64,000 nucleotides of DNA, from assembly GCF_900537115.1 (NCBI RefSeq), contig NZ_UNRG01000002.1, forward strand, positions 124,591 to 188,590, read 5' to 3'. This document shows positions 9,967 to 19,090 of this stretch, piece by piece. Source of the DNA: Arthrobacter sp. Alg241-R88. Its GTDB lineage: Bacteria > Actinomycetota > Actinomycetes > Actinomycetales > Micrococcaceae. Position numbers and translations under genes: made by a program. The notes beneath the pieces are model-generated. The model ran no database searches and was not told where the DNA came from. It saw only the letters and a list, made by a program, of their open reading frames with translations. Within the stretch, counting starts at the first letter, position 1, and each line of letters opens with the position of its first letter.

Positions 9967-10710
9967 ATGAGCTCACAGCCTCCCGCGTCGGCGCCCGAAA
10001 CGCCCGGCAATGAAACCCAGGCAGTCCGCCAGCACAGCTCACACAGCCACAGCGCCCAGGGCCAGAGCCTGGAAGGCGCCCTCCAGAAGGCGGGCTTCTA
10101 CCCCCGCCTCGTGGCCGATGTCGTCGATGACGCCCTGGACGGCCGCGACTGTGTTGCCCACCTTGTGCACTTGGAAACCCACTTCGACCGCGCTGAAGTC
10201 CGGCGCCACATCACGGTTCTGGTGCTCACCGCGGACATGCTGGTGATCACCCATGTGGACGACCAGCAGCTGGACGAGGCCGGCGAGCAGATCGTCGCCC
10301 AGATCTCCACTGAATCCGTTCCCGTGGCCCAGATCCGGTCTGTCGTGCTGAGCTACATGTACGCGCAGCCGCAGGACTACAAGCCCTCCGACCCTGTGCG
10401 CGAAGTAACGCTGTCCATCGCCTGGTCCGGCGGCCAGCGGCTGGACATGGGCCCTGCCAGCTGCGGGGATCCCCAGTGCGAAGCGGACCACGGCTACAGC
10501 GGGACCATTGCGCAGGAGGACATCGTCCTGCGCATCAGCGCCGAGGCGGACGGCCTGCAGGCAGTGCAGGACGCCAAGCTCTTCGCCCGCGCCCTTCGTG
10601 CCGTGAACACCGGTTCCCCCGCCCCGCAGCCCCACGTGCAGTCGATGCCGCCGCGGCCGCGCGCAGGAGTATTCGGCAACCGCCTCAGCCGCGGGCACCA
10701 GCAGCGCTGA
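9967..10710 (+). CDS. DUF5998 family protein
   Basis: A 247-residue soluble protein of unknown function found in actinobacteria next to the phosphodiesterase gene that follows here. A Ser/Gln/His-rich N-terminal 30 residues precede a compact mixed alpha/beta domain (about 30-215) containing a CGDPQCEADHGYSG segment whose two cysteines and histidine could bind metal. The C-terminal 30 residues are Pro/Arg-rich and probably disordered. The stop codon overlaps the next start by one base (TGATG), so the two proteins are likely made in fixed ratio. Family assignment is from memory of the sequence pattern and the neighbour. Confidence 0.65.
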   Translation: MSSQPPASAPETPGNETQAVRQHSSHSHSAQGQSLEGALQKAGFYPRLVADVVDDALDGRDCVAHLVHLETHFDRAEVRRHITVLVLTADMLVITHVDDQQLDEAGEQIVAQISTESVPVAQIRSVVLSYMYAQPQDYKPSDPVREVTLSIAWSGGQRLDMGPASCGDPQCEADHGYSGTIAQEDIVLRISAEADGLQAVQDAKLFARALRAVNTGSPAPQPHVQSMPPRPRAGVFGNRLSRGHQQR

Positions 10711-11933
10711 TGCCCGAAGACCGCCACCCGAACCCTAACCGTTGCGCCCGGCCCCAGGTTGTCCTGCCGCCGGCGCCTGCCTACGGGCAGCGTTCCATCG
10801 CCGACGTGCTCACCAGCGCGGCGGCAAGCCTGGGGGTGGACGGGTTTGCAAATACCCTTGGCCTGCCTGCCGCCTCGCGCGTGTGCGTGGTGCTGGCGGA
10901 CGGCCTGGGCCGCAACCTGCTGAAGCAGAAATCCGCCCACACACCCTTCCTGCGTTCAGTCATCCAGGCCGGGCAGGGCGCTGTTCCGGTCTGGCTGGAT
11001 TCGGCATTCCCTTCCACCACCGCAGCCGCCCTGGCCAGTTTCGGCACCGGTCTCGCGCCGGGCCAGCATGGCATGGTGGGCTATGACGTGCTGGACCCGG
11101 AACAGGACAAGGTAGTCAACCTGCTCGGGAACTGGGATGCCGGCGTCGACCCCGCGACGTGGCAGCCCTTTCCCACCGTGCTGGAGCGCGCCGAGGAACA
11201 CGTGGACGTCACCACCGTCAGCCTGCCGCAATTCGGCGGCTCGCCCATGACCCGGGCCGCCTTGCGGGGCGGCAAATTTATCTCCGCAACCACGGCGCAC
11301 GCCCGCACGGAAGCCGCGGCCGAGGCCATGTCTGCCGCCAATCCCGCCCTGATGTACTTCTACCTGAACGAGCTGGACAAGGCCGGGCACCGCTACGGCT
11401 GCCAGTCCGCGCAGTGGGAGCACCAACTCGAAGAGCTCGATGCAACCGTGAAGCGGCTCAACGCTTCCCTGCCTGCCGGCACCACCATCCTGCTCACCGC
11501 GGACCACGGCATGCTGGACGTCCCTGAGCAGCAGCGCATCGATTTCTCCGCTGAGCCTGCCTTGGTGGAAGGGGTCCGGCATACCGCAGGGGAGCCCCGA
11601 ATGGTCCATCTCTACCTTGAACACGGTGCGGGGGAGGACGTCCGGGACCGCGTGCTCTCGGCATGGCGGGCACGCTTCGGAGAGCAGGTCTGGGCATTCA
11701 CCCGCGAGGAGGCACTCGCGGCGGGCCTGTTCGGAACGGTCCGTCCCGCCGTCGAGGGCAGGATCGGCGACATCATGATCGCGGCGAGGGACGCCGTCGC
11801 TCTGTACGACACACGCCGCGTCCGTCCCAGCGCCATGGAAGTGGTGGGCCAGCACGGCTCGCTCACCAAAGCCGAGCGGGAGGTCCCCCTGCTTTGCTTC
11901 ACGGCCGGCGGCAAGAGTTCCCGCCGTGGCTGA
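10710..11933 (+). CDS. Alkaline phosphatase superfamily protein (nucleotide pyrophosphatase/phosphodiesterase type)
   Basis: A 407-residue cytoplasmic enzyme of the alkaline phosphatase superfamily. Metal-ligand and nucleophile motifs appear in the expected order: an aspartate in VLADGLGRN, the nucleophilic threonine in FPSTTAAAL, DKAGHRYG and TADHGM. These enzymes hydrolyse phosphodiesters or pyrophosphates of nucleotides; the true substrate is unknown. There is no signal peptide. The ATG at 10710 overlaps the DUF5998 stop codon; the frame is open further upstream but lies inside that gene. The 3' end overlaps the thymidine kinase start by 8 bases, giving a tight three-gene unit. Confidence 0.82.
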   Translation: MPEDRHPNPNRCARPQVVLPPAPAYGQRSIADVLTSAAASLGVDGFANTLGLPAASRVCVVLADGLGRNLLKQKSAHTPFLRSVIQAGQGAVPVWLDSAFPSTTAAALASFGTGLAPGQHGMVGYDVLDPEQDKVVNLLGNWDAGVDPATWQPFPTVLERAEEHVDVTTVSLPQFGGSPMTRAALRGGKFISATTAHARTEAAAEAMSAANPALMYFYLNELDKAGHRYGCQSAQWEHQLEELDATVKRLNASLPAGTTILLTADHGMLDVPEQQRIDFSAEPALVEGVRHTAGEPRMVHLYLEHGAGEDVRDRVLSAWRARFGEQVWAFTREEALAAGLFGTVRPAVEGRIGDIMIAARDAVALYDTRRVRPSAMEVVGQHGSLTKAEREVPLLCFTAGGKSSRRG

Positions 11934-12657
11934 ACTGGTCTTTTTCTCCGGCACCATGGACTGCGGAAAGTCGACCCTGGCCCTGCAAATGGATCACAAC
12001 CACCGGGCCAGGGGGCGTGGCGGAGTGCGCTTCAGCCGCAACGACCGCGCCGGCGAATCGCGCATCTCCAGCCGGCTGGGCCTGGAGACTGACGCGGTGG
12101 AAGTAGTGGATGGCACCGACTTCTGGGAGGAAGTCATGCTGCGGCGTACGCAGGGGCAGCGGGTGGACTACCTGATCTGCGACGAGGCCCAGTTTTACAC
12201 GCCCGAGCAGGTGGAACAGCTGGCGAAAGTCGTGGACGAGATTGACGTGGACGTTTTCGCGTTCGGTATCACTGCCGATTTCCGTACCCGGTTGTTTCCG
12301 GGTTCCCAGCGGCTCGTCGAACTCGCGGACCGGGTGCAGGTGCTGCAGGTGGAGGCGCTGTGCTGGTGCGGCCGGCGTGCCACCCACAATGCCCGGACGG
12401 TCGACGGCGTGATGGTCACCGAAGGCGCGCAGGTGGTGGTGGGCGACGTGGACATGGCGGGAGACTCCGCCGCTGCACCCGTGGCCGGCGACCACGTCCC
12501 CGTTGTGGGCTACGAGACCCTCTGCCGCAGGCATTACATGCGGCGTGTCACCGCGCATGGCGCCGCCTTGATGGGCCAGCAGGACCCGCTGCTGCCGTTC
12601 GAAGTGGACGCCTGCCTGTGGCGTGGATCGGGTGGAGCCGGAACTGCCGGGGCGTAG
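11926..12657 (+). CDS. tdk: Thymidine kinase
   Basis: A 243-residue type II thymidine kinase that phosphorylates thymidine to dTMP in the salvage pathway. The P-loop GTMDCGKST lies at residues 9-17, the Walker B/DEAQ motif in LICDEAQFYT, and a zinc-binding lasso is suggested by the CWCG and CRRH pairs. It is somewhat longer than the 190-200 residues of most bacterial enzymes because of an Ala/Asp-rich insert and a Gly-rich tail. The start is a GTG at 11926 inside the end of the phosphodiesterase gene, pointing to translational coupling. Confidence 0.9.
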   Translation: MAELVFFSGTMDCGKSTLALQMDHNHRARGRGGVRFSRNDRAGESRISSRLGLETDAVEVVDGTDFWEEVMLRRTQGQRVDYLICDEAQFYTPEQVEQLAKVVDEIDVDVFAFGITADFRTRLFPGSQRLVELADRVQVLQVEALCWCGRRATHNARTVDGVMVTEGAQVVVGDVDMAGDSAAAPVAGDHVPVVGYETLCRRHYMRRVTAHGAALMGQQDPLLPFEVDACLWRGSGGAGTAGA

Positions 12658-12907
12658 AGCCGGCACTAGCCTGAGCTGCTCCGGCACCGCGGCCATTTGC
12701 CGCTTGCTGCTCCTTCGTCGCTCTGACGCAAGCCATACAAATGACCCCGGCACCCTCGCTGGACTTCGGGCACCGAGGCCAGCTATCCACTCCGCCACTC
12801 GCGGTTACGGGCTGCCTTGACGCGCCGTTTCCATAAAAAATCAAAAAGTTTTTCTTGAACCCTGCGCAGGGCCCTGTTTTGTCAGACCCCCTCGCCATGA
12901 TGGGTGT
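12658..12907. other. Intergenic region upstream of the DUF222/HNH gene
   Basis: These 250 bases hold no convincing gene. Visible elements are an A/T-rich block (12834-12858, unusual for this genome), the perfect 12-base palindrome CCCTGCGCAGGG at 12860-12871, and CATGAT at 12896-12901, which lies at -12 to -7 from the ATG of the nuclease gene and could be its leaderless -10 box. Confidence 0.4.
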
Positions 12908-14644
12908 ATGGAAACGAACCCGGCAGTGGCACAGGCGGAGGCAGCCCTTGTGGCTGCTGTCGCTGCTTTTGCCGCGGTGCTGGCAGACAGTGATGGTGCT
13001 CCGGCCGGCGTCACTGGTGGACCTGGTGCCGGGGGTGCGCGTGATGCTGGGCTGGGTTTTGATGATGATCCGTTGCAGCGGGTTGCTGACGGGGCTTTGG
13101 ACGTTCTTGCCGCGGTGGCGCGGTCGGAAGCGAAACTGGCGGCGGCGAAGGTGCAGGCCGTGGCGGTCTTCGCGGAAGCCACAAAAGCGCTGAACGCGCC
13201 TGCGCGGTCGCCGTATGAGGCGGCTGCGCAGGAGCGGAGCCTGGTGGCCGAGGTGGGGTGTGTGCTGGCGATCGGTGATCGGGCCGCCGGTGCCTTGCTC
13301 GCCGAGTCCCATGCCCTGACCACGTTCCTGCCGGGGACCCTTTCGGCTTTGCAGGCCGGGACGGTTTCCTGGGCGCATGCCCGGGCTATGGTGGACCAGA
13401 CCGCGAGCCTTGACGCTGCCGGAGCGGCGGCGTTGGAGGCGCACTTCCTGGACCCGGGCACGCCGAGACCGGCCGCAGCCGCCAGGGTCGGGGAGATGCC
13501 GGCGTACCGGTTCAAGGCCAAAGCCAGGCAGTGGCGGGAACGCCACCACCCGGAGAGCCTGGAGAAGCGGCACGCCAAAAGTGTGGCGGACCGTCGGGTC
13601 GAATTCTGGCCGGACAACGACGGGATGGGCTGGATCGCGGCGTGCCTGCCCGCGGACCAGGCGTCCGCGATCTGGGACCGGCTCATCGCCATCTCCCGGG
13701 AAATGCAGGGCCCGGACGAACCCCGCACCCTCACCCAACTCCGGGCCGACAACTTCGCTTCAGGGCTCCTGAACAGCGGGGCCGGGATCAACGCTGGAAA
13801 CAGTCCCGGCGGCGGGGAGGGCACAGCGCCCGGTCCGTCGTCGGTCCGGGCGCAGGTCCTGGTCACCGTTCCCGTGTTCTCGCTGCTGGGCCTGACCGAC
13901 GAGCCGGCGATGCTGGACGGGTCCGGCCCCATACCCGCTTCAATGGCCCGGAACCTCGTCGCCAATGGGGCAGGCTCTTTTTACCGGGCGCTGGTGGATC
14001 CGCGGGACGGGGCTCCACTGGAGATCGGCCGCACCAGCTACCGGCTGACCAAAGCGATGCGGAACTGGCTGCTGCTGCGGGATGGTAAATGCCCGTTCCC
14101 CGGCTGCAGCAACAACTCCCTGGACAACGAAGCGGACCACCTCCTCGCCTGGCACCAAGGCGGCACCACCGGCATCAGCAACCTCGGCCAACCCTGCCCG
14201 AAACACCACAAACTCCGGCACACCGGCGGCTGGAAACCCACCCCGGCCACCAAAAACGAGCCACCGGGCTGGATTTCCCCCACCGGCCGGCACTACAAAA
14301 GCGAACACCAGGACTGGGAACCACCCGAGTGGCCGAAATGGCTCGAGCCCGAGTGGATGGCGGACGGGCATCACGCTGATGGCTCCGTTCAAGGCCCACG
14401 AATGTCTCATTTGGCTTTGCCCGACCTGGACCAGTTGGACCTCGAGCTGTCCAATATGTGTGGCAAGAATCCAAGTCTGCCGGAACAAGGCATGCCTTCT
14501 TCTGGAACCGACTATGCGGACCCGCCTCTCGAGGACCTGCCGGACTTCGACATTCCTGAGGACCCCGGGGTCCCCGAAGAAGAACTGCCCGAAGACCCAT
14601 TCGCCGAGTGGCATCTGATGCTGGCCTTAGCGGTCCACGCCTAG
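12908..14644 (+). CDS. DUF222 domain-containing HNH endonuclease
   Basis: A 578-residue protein of the actinobacterial '13E12 repeat' group: an N-terminal helical DUF222 domain (about residues 20-330) followed by an HNH nuclease domain (about 385-440) with CPFPGC, DNEADHLLAWHQGG and CPKHHKLRH, which supply the zinc cysteines and the catalytic histidines. The last 110 residues are acidic and low in complexity. Such genes occur in many dispersed copies in Arthrobacter, Mycobacterium and relatives, and behave like resident, perhaps selfish, nuclease genes; the target is unknown. Reading frame and HNH motif look intact. The gene converges on sepH. Confidence 0.88.
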   Translation: METNPAVAQAEAALVAAVAAFAAVLADSDGAPAGVTGGPGAGGARDAGLGFDDDPLQRVADGALDVLAAVARSEAKLAAAKVQAVAVFAEATKALNAPARSPYEAAAQERSLVAEVGCVLAIGDRAAGALLAESHALTTFLPGTLSALQAGTVSWAHARAMVDQTASLDAAGAAALEAHFLDPGTPRPAAAARVGEMPAYRFKAKARQWRERHHPESLEKRHAKSVADRRVEFWPDNDGMGWIAACLPADQASAIWDRLIAISREMQGPDEPRTLTQLRADNFASGLLNSGAGINAGNSPGGGEGTAPGPSSVRAQVLVTVPVFSLLGLTDEPAMLDGSGPIPASMARNLVANGAGSFYRALVDPRDGAPLEIGRTSYRLTKAMRNWLLLRDGKCPFPGCSNNSLDNEADHLLAWHQGGTTGISNLGQPCPKHHKLRHTGGWKPTPATKNEPPGWISPTGRHYKSEHQDWEPPEWPKWLEPEWMADGHHADGSVQGPRMSHLALPDLDQLDLELSNMCGKNPSLPEQGMPSSGTDYADPPLEDLPDFDIPEDPGVPEEELPEDPFAEWHLMLALAVHA

Positions 14645-14701
14645 TCAGGAAACGCAGAACGAGTGTGAAGCCTCAGGCTCCGACGTTTTGCGGCTTGAGC
14701 G

Positions 14702-16108
14702 CTAGTCGCCCCGTGTACCGAAGACGATCTCGTCCCAGGAAGGGACGCTGGAGCGCTTGGGCCTGCCCGGCTGGCGCTCAGGGGCGCCCGTCTCCGGAAG
14801 TTGGCCGGTAACGGGGGAGTTGTCGTCGATCCGCGGAGCCGGCCGCCGAGGGTTCCCGCCCAGCAGCTCGTTCAAGCCTCCGCCGCTGACAGGACTGCCG
14901 TCGGTGGTGCCACTGCCGTTACTGTTGGCACCGCCATAGCTGTTGCCACTGCCATCACTGGTGCCGTTGGCGTCCGCGTTCCCGGTTTCGGGGGTGCTGC
15001 CGGAGGGCCTGCGGGGGGACGCCACAATGGTGATCTCGCGGGTATCGGTACTCACGCCGTCGTGCAGCTTTAAAGCGTCTTCCAGGGCGTCCCGGTGCGG
15101 GGGAATGAGGCTAAGCCGGGACAGCATGGAAGGCCTGGCGTCGCGGCGGCGGGTAAAGGAATTGGCCTGTGCGGCAGGGGCTTCGGGAGTGTCATCCTGC
15201 GACTGGTCGCCGGGCTCTTCCAGTTCAGGCGTTACTTCGGACGGCCTGGGATGGGCAGCAGGTACGCCGTGGGTCAGGAGCAGGGCCAAGGCGTCGTCAG
15301 AATCCTCGTCCACCCCCAGGCGCTGTCCGCGGCGCGAGCGGAGCATGTCCAGGAGTCCGTCTGATTCCTTGCCGTCCGCCTGCTCGGCCTCGGGACCGGG
15401 ACGCGGGGCAGGTCGGGCGGAGTCGGCGTCGGCTTCGAAGTCGAAGGGGCGGTCGGAGACTGCAGAGAGCCTGCGGGCGGGGACGGGCCCATCCAAGGGC
15501 TCAAGCTCGCTGAGCTGCTGCGCCCACCGGTTTGCGTTCTGCAGCGACTTCCTGGCCGGGCTGAACGTCCATAGTGCCGGCGGCTCCTCGCCGATGCCGG
15601 CTTTTCCGCCGGTATTGGCCTCGAAGCTGGCCGAGACCGTCCAGGTTCCGTCCTGGCGCCGCCAGGAATCCCACTCCACGGTGGAGGGATCAATGCCATG
15701 GGCTGACAGCCGGTGCGCCACCATGTCATTGAGCGACGCGGGATTGTCCCCAAAAGCGGACCGGTAGATGTCGTGACCCGGCGAGGGTGAGGCGACCTCG
15801 ACCTTCCGTGCCTGCTGGGCGACGTACTCGCGCTCCGCCAGGACGGGTCCCTCGTAGCGTTCCACCTTGGCCAACGGCAGGCCGGAGAGTTCCGCCACGT
15901 CCGCAGCAGTCGCACCTGCCCGGATCCGCGCCTGGATGTCCCTTGGAGACATGGGAACGGCAGACCGCTCGACAGGCGCCCTCCCGGCCGACCTGGTCGC
16001 GGTCCTCAGCGCTTCGTCGATCGGCAGCTGGAACATCTCGCCGCCGGCACCGCTCAACAGGAGATGCGCCCCGTCGTCGTGTACGCCTACAAGCCGTAGA
16101 TCCTGCAT
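14702..16108 (-). CDS. sepH: Septation protein SepH
   Basis: A 468-residue cell-division protein (DUF3071) that binds FtsZ and promotes filament assembly in actinobacteria. The N-terminal 180 residues contain the conserved MQDLRLVGVH start and a helix-turn-helix-like element (ATAADVAELSGLPLAKVERYEGP). The rest is a long Pro/Ser/Asp/Gly-rich disordered region with an Asn/Gly/Ser tract, ending in a short conserved tail (WDEIVFGTRGD). The frame is open upstream to 16333, but the ATG at 16108 is preceded by a strong TGGAGG ribosome site at 16115-16120 and matches the family start. It is divergent from DUF4193. Confidence 0.88.
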   Translation of the reverse strand: MQDLRLVGVHDDGAHLLLSGAGGEMFQLPIDEALRTATRSAGRAPVERSAVPMSPRDIQARIRAGATAADVAELSGLPLAKVERYEGPVLAEREYVAQQARKVEVASPSPGHDIYRSAFGDNPASLNDMVAHRLSAHGIDPSTVEWDSWRRQDGTWTVSASFEANTGGKAGIGEEPPALWTFSPARKSLQNANRWAQQLSELEPLDGPVPARRLSAVSDRPFDFEADADSARPAPRPGPEAEQADGKESDGLLDMLRSRRGQRLGVDEDSDDALALLLTHGVPAAHPRPSEVTPELEEPGDQSQDDTPEAPAAQANSFTRRRDARPSMLSRLSLIPPHRDALEDALKLHDGVSTDTREITIVASPRRPSGSTPETGNADANGTSDGSGNSYGGANSNGSGTTDGSPVSGGGLNELLGGNPRRPAPRIDDNSPVTGQLPETGAPERQPGRPKRSSVPSWDEIVFGTRGD

Positions 16109-16332
16109 ACAAATCCTCCACCCTGGCATTACTATCAATCGAAACTCTGCCACCCGCTGATCCCGTTTTGGCTCAAGGGGCAGGGCGCGCCGCGATATTC
16201 CGGCCCGGGGTTGGGTATAGGGGCTTGTCCGGAAGCGAATGGTTGCGCCGCGACCGGGCACAAACCCGGGACATCCAGCGTTATGCAGGGTGTTGTTCAC
16301 AGGCAGGCAAAAGGAAGAGGGATACGGCGACA

Positions 16333-16632
16333 ATGGCCACCGATTACGATGCGCCGCGCAAGTCTGAGGAAGAGCTCGGAGAGGATTCCATCGAAGAGCT
16401 GAAGACCCGGCGCTCTGACAAGCCTGTTGCGGTGGTGGACGAAGACGAAAGCGATCTTGCCGCCGGCTACGAACTGCCCGGCGCAGACCTTTCCGGTGAA
16501 GAACTGACGGTTCAGGTGGTTCCCGCCCAGGCAGATGAGTTCACTTGCTCTTCCTGCTTCCTGGTCCGTCACCGCTCGCAAATTGCCCGCGAAAAAGATG
16601 GCCGCTTCTACTGTAAGGAGTGCGAAGGCTGA
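16333..16632 (+). CDS. DUF4193 family zinc-ribbon protein
   Basis: A 99-residue acidic protein with two CxxC knuckles near the C-terminus (CSSC and CKEC) that should bind one zinc ion, and a charged N-terminal half rich in Glu and Asp. It matches the actinobacterial DUF4193 family (Rv2699c in M. tuberculosis), whose role is unknown though it is almost always beside dut and sepH-type division genes. The ATG at 16333 follows a purine-rich AGGAAGAGGG site. It could act as a small transcription or translation factor; that is only inference. Confidence 0.85.
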   Translation: MATDYDAPRKSEEELGEDSIEELKTRRSDKPVAVVDEDESDLAAGYELPGADLSGEELTVQVVPAQADEFTCSSCFLVRHRSQIAREKDGRFYCKECEG

Positions 16633-16728
16633 TCCCTGAGCAGGATAAAAGCAGCAGCCAGCGCGTCGAGTGAGCCGGCAAGCCGGGGTGCTGTTATGAC
16701 GACGGCGACATGCAGCCCGGCGGGCGGG

Positions 16729-17217
16729 TCACCGGCGTGACAGCGCCGCAGTCAATTCATCCGGGTGCCGCGAGGAGGCCAGCCAGTATGGCGTCTGGTC
16801 GGAGGGATCGGTAATTTCGATCTTGACCACGGGGTCGATCCAGCCGCGGATGCAGAGGTAGGCCAGGGCGTTCAGCCGGGTCCCGCGTTCGGCTGTTGCT
16901 TCCGGACCCCGGAATGCCTCAACGGCGCCCACGAACCTGCGTTCGATGCTGGCCCGGCCCACTGTTAGGGAGTCGTCGGTGACCACGATGGCCGGGGTGG
17001 ACAGGATCAGGAGAACAGCCATGATGACGAAGAGCACGCCGGCGGCCGTGAAACCCGCTGCTGTGCTGATGGGCGCAAATACCAGGATGCCCGCTCCTGC
17101 CACACCCGCAGCGATGATCCAGATCCATACGTTCGGCCAGAGCTTCTCCCTGTAGATCACCGCAGCCCCGGTGGACGGTTTCGGGGGAACGGGCGCAGGG
17201 GAGCTTGATTCGGGCAT
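16729..17217 (-). CDS. DUF3093 membrane protein
   Basis: A 162-residue protein with a Pro-rich N-terminus, two adjacent membrane segments (about residues 30-75) and a cytoplasmic C-terminal domain containing the family-typical LNALAYLCIRGWIDPVVKIE-like stretch. It belongs to DUF3093 (Rv2698), conserved between DUF4193 and dut in actinobacteria. Function unknown; the fold of the C-terminal part resembles PH-like domains. It is transcribed divergently from dut. Confidence 0.82.
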   Translation of the reverse strand: MPESSSPAPVPPKPSTGAAVIYREKLWPNVWIWIIAAGVAGAGILVFAPISTAAGFTAAGVLFVIMAVLLILSTPAIVVTDDSLTVGRASIERRFVGAVEAFRGPEATAERGTRLNALAYLCIRGWIDPVVKIEITDPSDQTPYWLASSRHPDELTAALSRR

Positions 17218-17348
17218 AGGCCCAGCTTTTCATCTTTGTTCAGCTATTTCATCTTGGGTGGAACCGTTCCTGTACCGCATCCCGTTCCCCCGCGCTGCCC
17301 TACCGGGAGCTTGCCCTAGGACTGATTTGGGCGCGCGGGTTAGAGTGA

Positions 17349-17897
17349 GTGACTGTGACTGATCATCCCGCCACAGTAGATACTTTCCACGTTGAAGCGA
17401 CCGCAGCCGGCACCGCCGCGCCCGCCACGGCTTCAAGTGCTCCCACCCTGCAGGTCCAGCTGAAGATGCTGGATCCGGACCTGGAGGCCCCGTCCTATGC
17501 CCACCCGGGCGACGCCGGCGCTGACCTTCGTGCCCGCGTGGACGTTGTGCTTCAGCCGGGGGAGCGGAAGCTGGTCCCTACGGGAGTGGCCATCGCCCTT
17601 CCTGAAGGCTTCGTCGCACTGATCCATCCCCGTTCGGGCCTGGCCACAAAGCACGGGCTTACCATCGTGAACGCTCCTGGAACCGTGGACGCCGGCTACC
17701 GCGGTGAGATCGCTGTCACCCTCCTGAACACGGATGCGAAGCAAAGCATCGAACTGGGCCGCGGCGATAGAATTGCGCAGATGGTAATTCAGCGCGTCGA
17801 GTACGCGCAGTTCATCCCCGTCAACGAATTGAGCGAATCGGTACGTGGCACTGGAGGTTTCGGCTCCACCGGCGGTTTCAACCTGCCGGAAGCCTGA
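17349..17897 (+). CDS. dut: dUTP diphosphatase
   Basis: A 182-residue (or 180) trimeric dUTPase that hydrolyses dUTP to dUMP and pyrophosphate, keeping uracil out of DNA. All five family motifs are present in order: PGDAGADLRA, PRSGLATKHG, GTVDAGYRGEI, RGDRIAQMVIQ and the C-terminal arm GTGGFGSTGG. An extra Ala/Thr-rich N-terminal 30 residues precede the core. Two in-frame GTG codons (17349 and 17355) are possible starts; TAGAGT at 17341-17346 could be a -10 box for a leaderless message beginning near the second. Confidence 0.95.
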   Translation: MTVTDHPATVDTFHVEATAAGTAAPATASSAPTLQVQLKMLDPDLEAPSYAHPGDAGADLRARVDVVLQPGERKLVPTGVAIALPEGFVALIHPRSGLATKHGLTIVNAPGTVDAGYRGEIAVTLLNTDAKQSIELGRGDRIAQMVIQRVEYAQFIPVNELSESVRGTGGFGSTGGFNLPEA

Positions 17898-18021
17898 CCC
17901 TTAATCTCTTCCCTCACCCGTTCTGCCGCGCCGGTGCTTGCACGCCGGGCGGCAACAGATCACGACGGCGGGACCCCCACGGGCCGGACCGGCAAAACTT
18001 CACACATAAGGAGAAACCCCA

Positions 18022-18735
18022 ATGGTCTTTGGGCTCGGCAGGAAAGCCAAGAAGGAACAAGCAGCCGAACCGGACGAACTGTCCGCTGAGGCGGAGACTG
18101 CGGAAGAGGCAGTGGACAGTTCCGGACGCCGCAAGAACGGCCCTTTCGACGAATCCGAAATCAGCAGCCGCGATGGCTATGTTGACCTGGGCGCGCTCCT
18201 GATCACCCCGAGCGAGGGCCTCCAGCTCCGGCTCGAAGTGGAAGAGGCCACCCAGCGCGTCGTCGCGGTCACCCTGGACCTCAACGGCTCCAGCCTCCAG
18301 CTCCAGGCTTTCGCAGCGCCCAAAAGCGAGGGGCTCTGGGACGAGATCCGCGAGCAGATCGGCCAGTCCGTGGGAGTCCAGGGCGGGCAGGTCGAGGAGG
18401 TCGAAGGCACCTTCGGAACCGAACTCGTTGCCAAGCTGCCGGCCGGACTGCCGGACGGCAGCCAGGGCTACCGGGTGGCACGCTTCATTGGAGTGGACGG
18501 CCCCCGCTGGTTCCTGCGCGGCGTACTGGGTGGAGCCGCGGCACTGGAACGCCCCGCGGCCGAACCCCTCGAAGCGCTGTTCCGCCAGGTGGTTGTGATC
18601 CGCGGCGACAGCCCCATGCCGCCGCGCGACCTGCTGCAGCTCCGGCTGCCCAAGGACGCCACCACCACGCCACCGCCTGCTGCACCTGCACTTCAGGAAC
18701 CTGAACGTGGTCCTGAAATTACACAGATTGGCTGA
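18022..18735 (+). CDS. DUF3710 family protein
   Basis: A 237-residue soluble protein with an acidic, lysine-containing N-terminal 45 residues and a conserved globular domain (about 50-205) including GPFDESE, YVDLGALLI and FIGVDGPRWFLRGVLGG. It matches DUF3710 (Rv2696c), part of the conserved dut cluster; no activity is known. A good ribosome site (AAGGAG) lies 9 bases before the ATG. Its last codons overlap the next gene by 29 bases. Confidence 0.85.
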   Translation: MVFGLGRKAKKEQAAEPDELSAEAETAEEAVDSSGRRKNGPFDESEISSRDGYVDLGALLITPSEGLQLRLEVEEATQRVVAVTLDLNGSSLQLQAFAAPKSEGLWDEIREQIGQSVGVQGGQVEEVEGTFGTELVAKLPAGLPDGSQGYRVARFIGVDGPRWFLRGVLGGAAALERPAAEPLEALFRQVVVIRGDSPMPPRDLLQLRLPKDATTTPPPAAPALQEPERGPEITQIG

Positions 18736-19090
18736 CAACGCGCCCGGGGGAGCTCCGCTGAACGAAAGCGACGATGTTCCCCTCAGCCGGCTACCGGACA
18801 AAGGCCGGGTGGTGTGCCGCGGCCGCATCGAATCGGTGACCTATGTTCCGGCGGACCAGACGGCGGCGTTTAGCGCCATGGTCTCTGACGCCGATCCCCG
18901 CGAATCAGGAGCCGGCGCCGCGGCCAGTCCCCGGGGGCGGCTTCGTGTGGTGTGGCTGGGACGGCGGCGCGTGCCGGGCATCGACGCCGGCACCGAAGTG
19001 CGGCTCAAAGGGATGCTGTCCCGTGTCGACGGCCTGCCCACCATGTTTAATCCACGCTACGAAATACTGTCCCGCCAGGAGAACGAATGA
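18707..19090 (+). CDS. OB-fold nucleic-acid-binding protein
   Basis: A 127-residue protein with an OB-fold pattern like that of tRNA/ssDNA-binding modules: GRVVCRGRIESVTYVP, a central LRVVWLGRRRVPGIDAGT strand pair and a closing LPTMFNPRYEIL. The homologue in M. tuberculosis is Rv2694c. It probably binds nucleic acid, but no partner is known. The GTG start at 18707 overlaps the DUF3710 stop; a TTG at 18728 is an alternative. Its stop overlaps the DUF3159 start by four bases (ATGA). Confidence 0.78.
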   Translation: MVLKLHRLADNAPGGAPLNESDDVPLSRLPDKGRVVCRGRIESVTYVPADQTAAFSAMVSDADPRESGAGAAASPRGRLRVVWLGRRRVPGIDAGTEVRLKGMLSRVDGLPTMFNPRYEILSRQENE

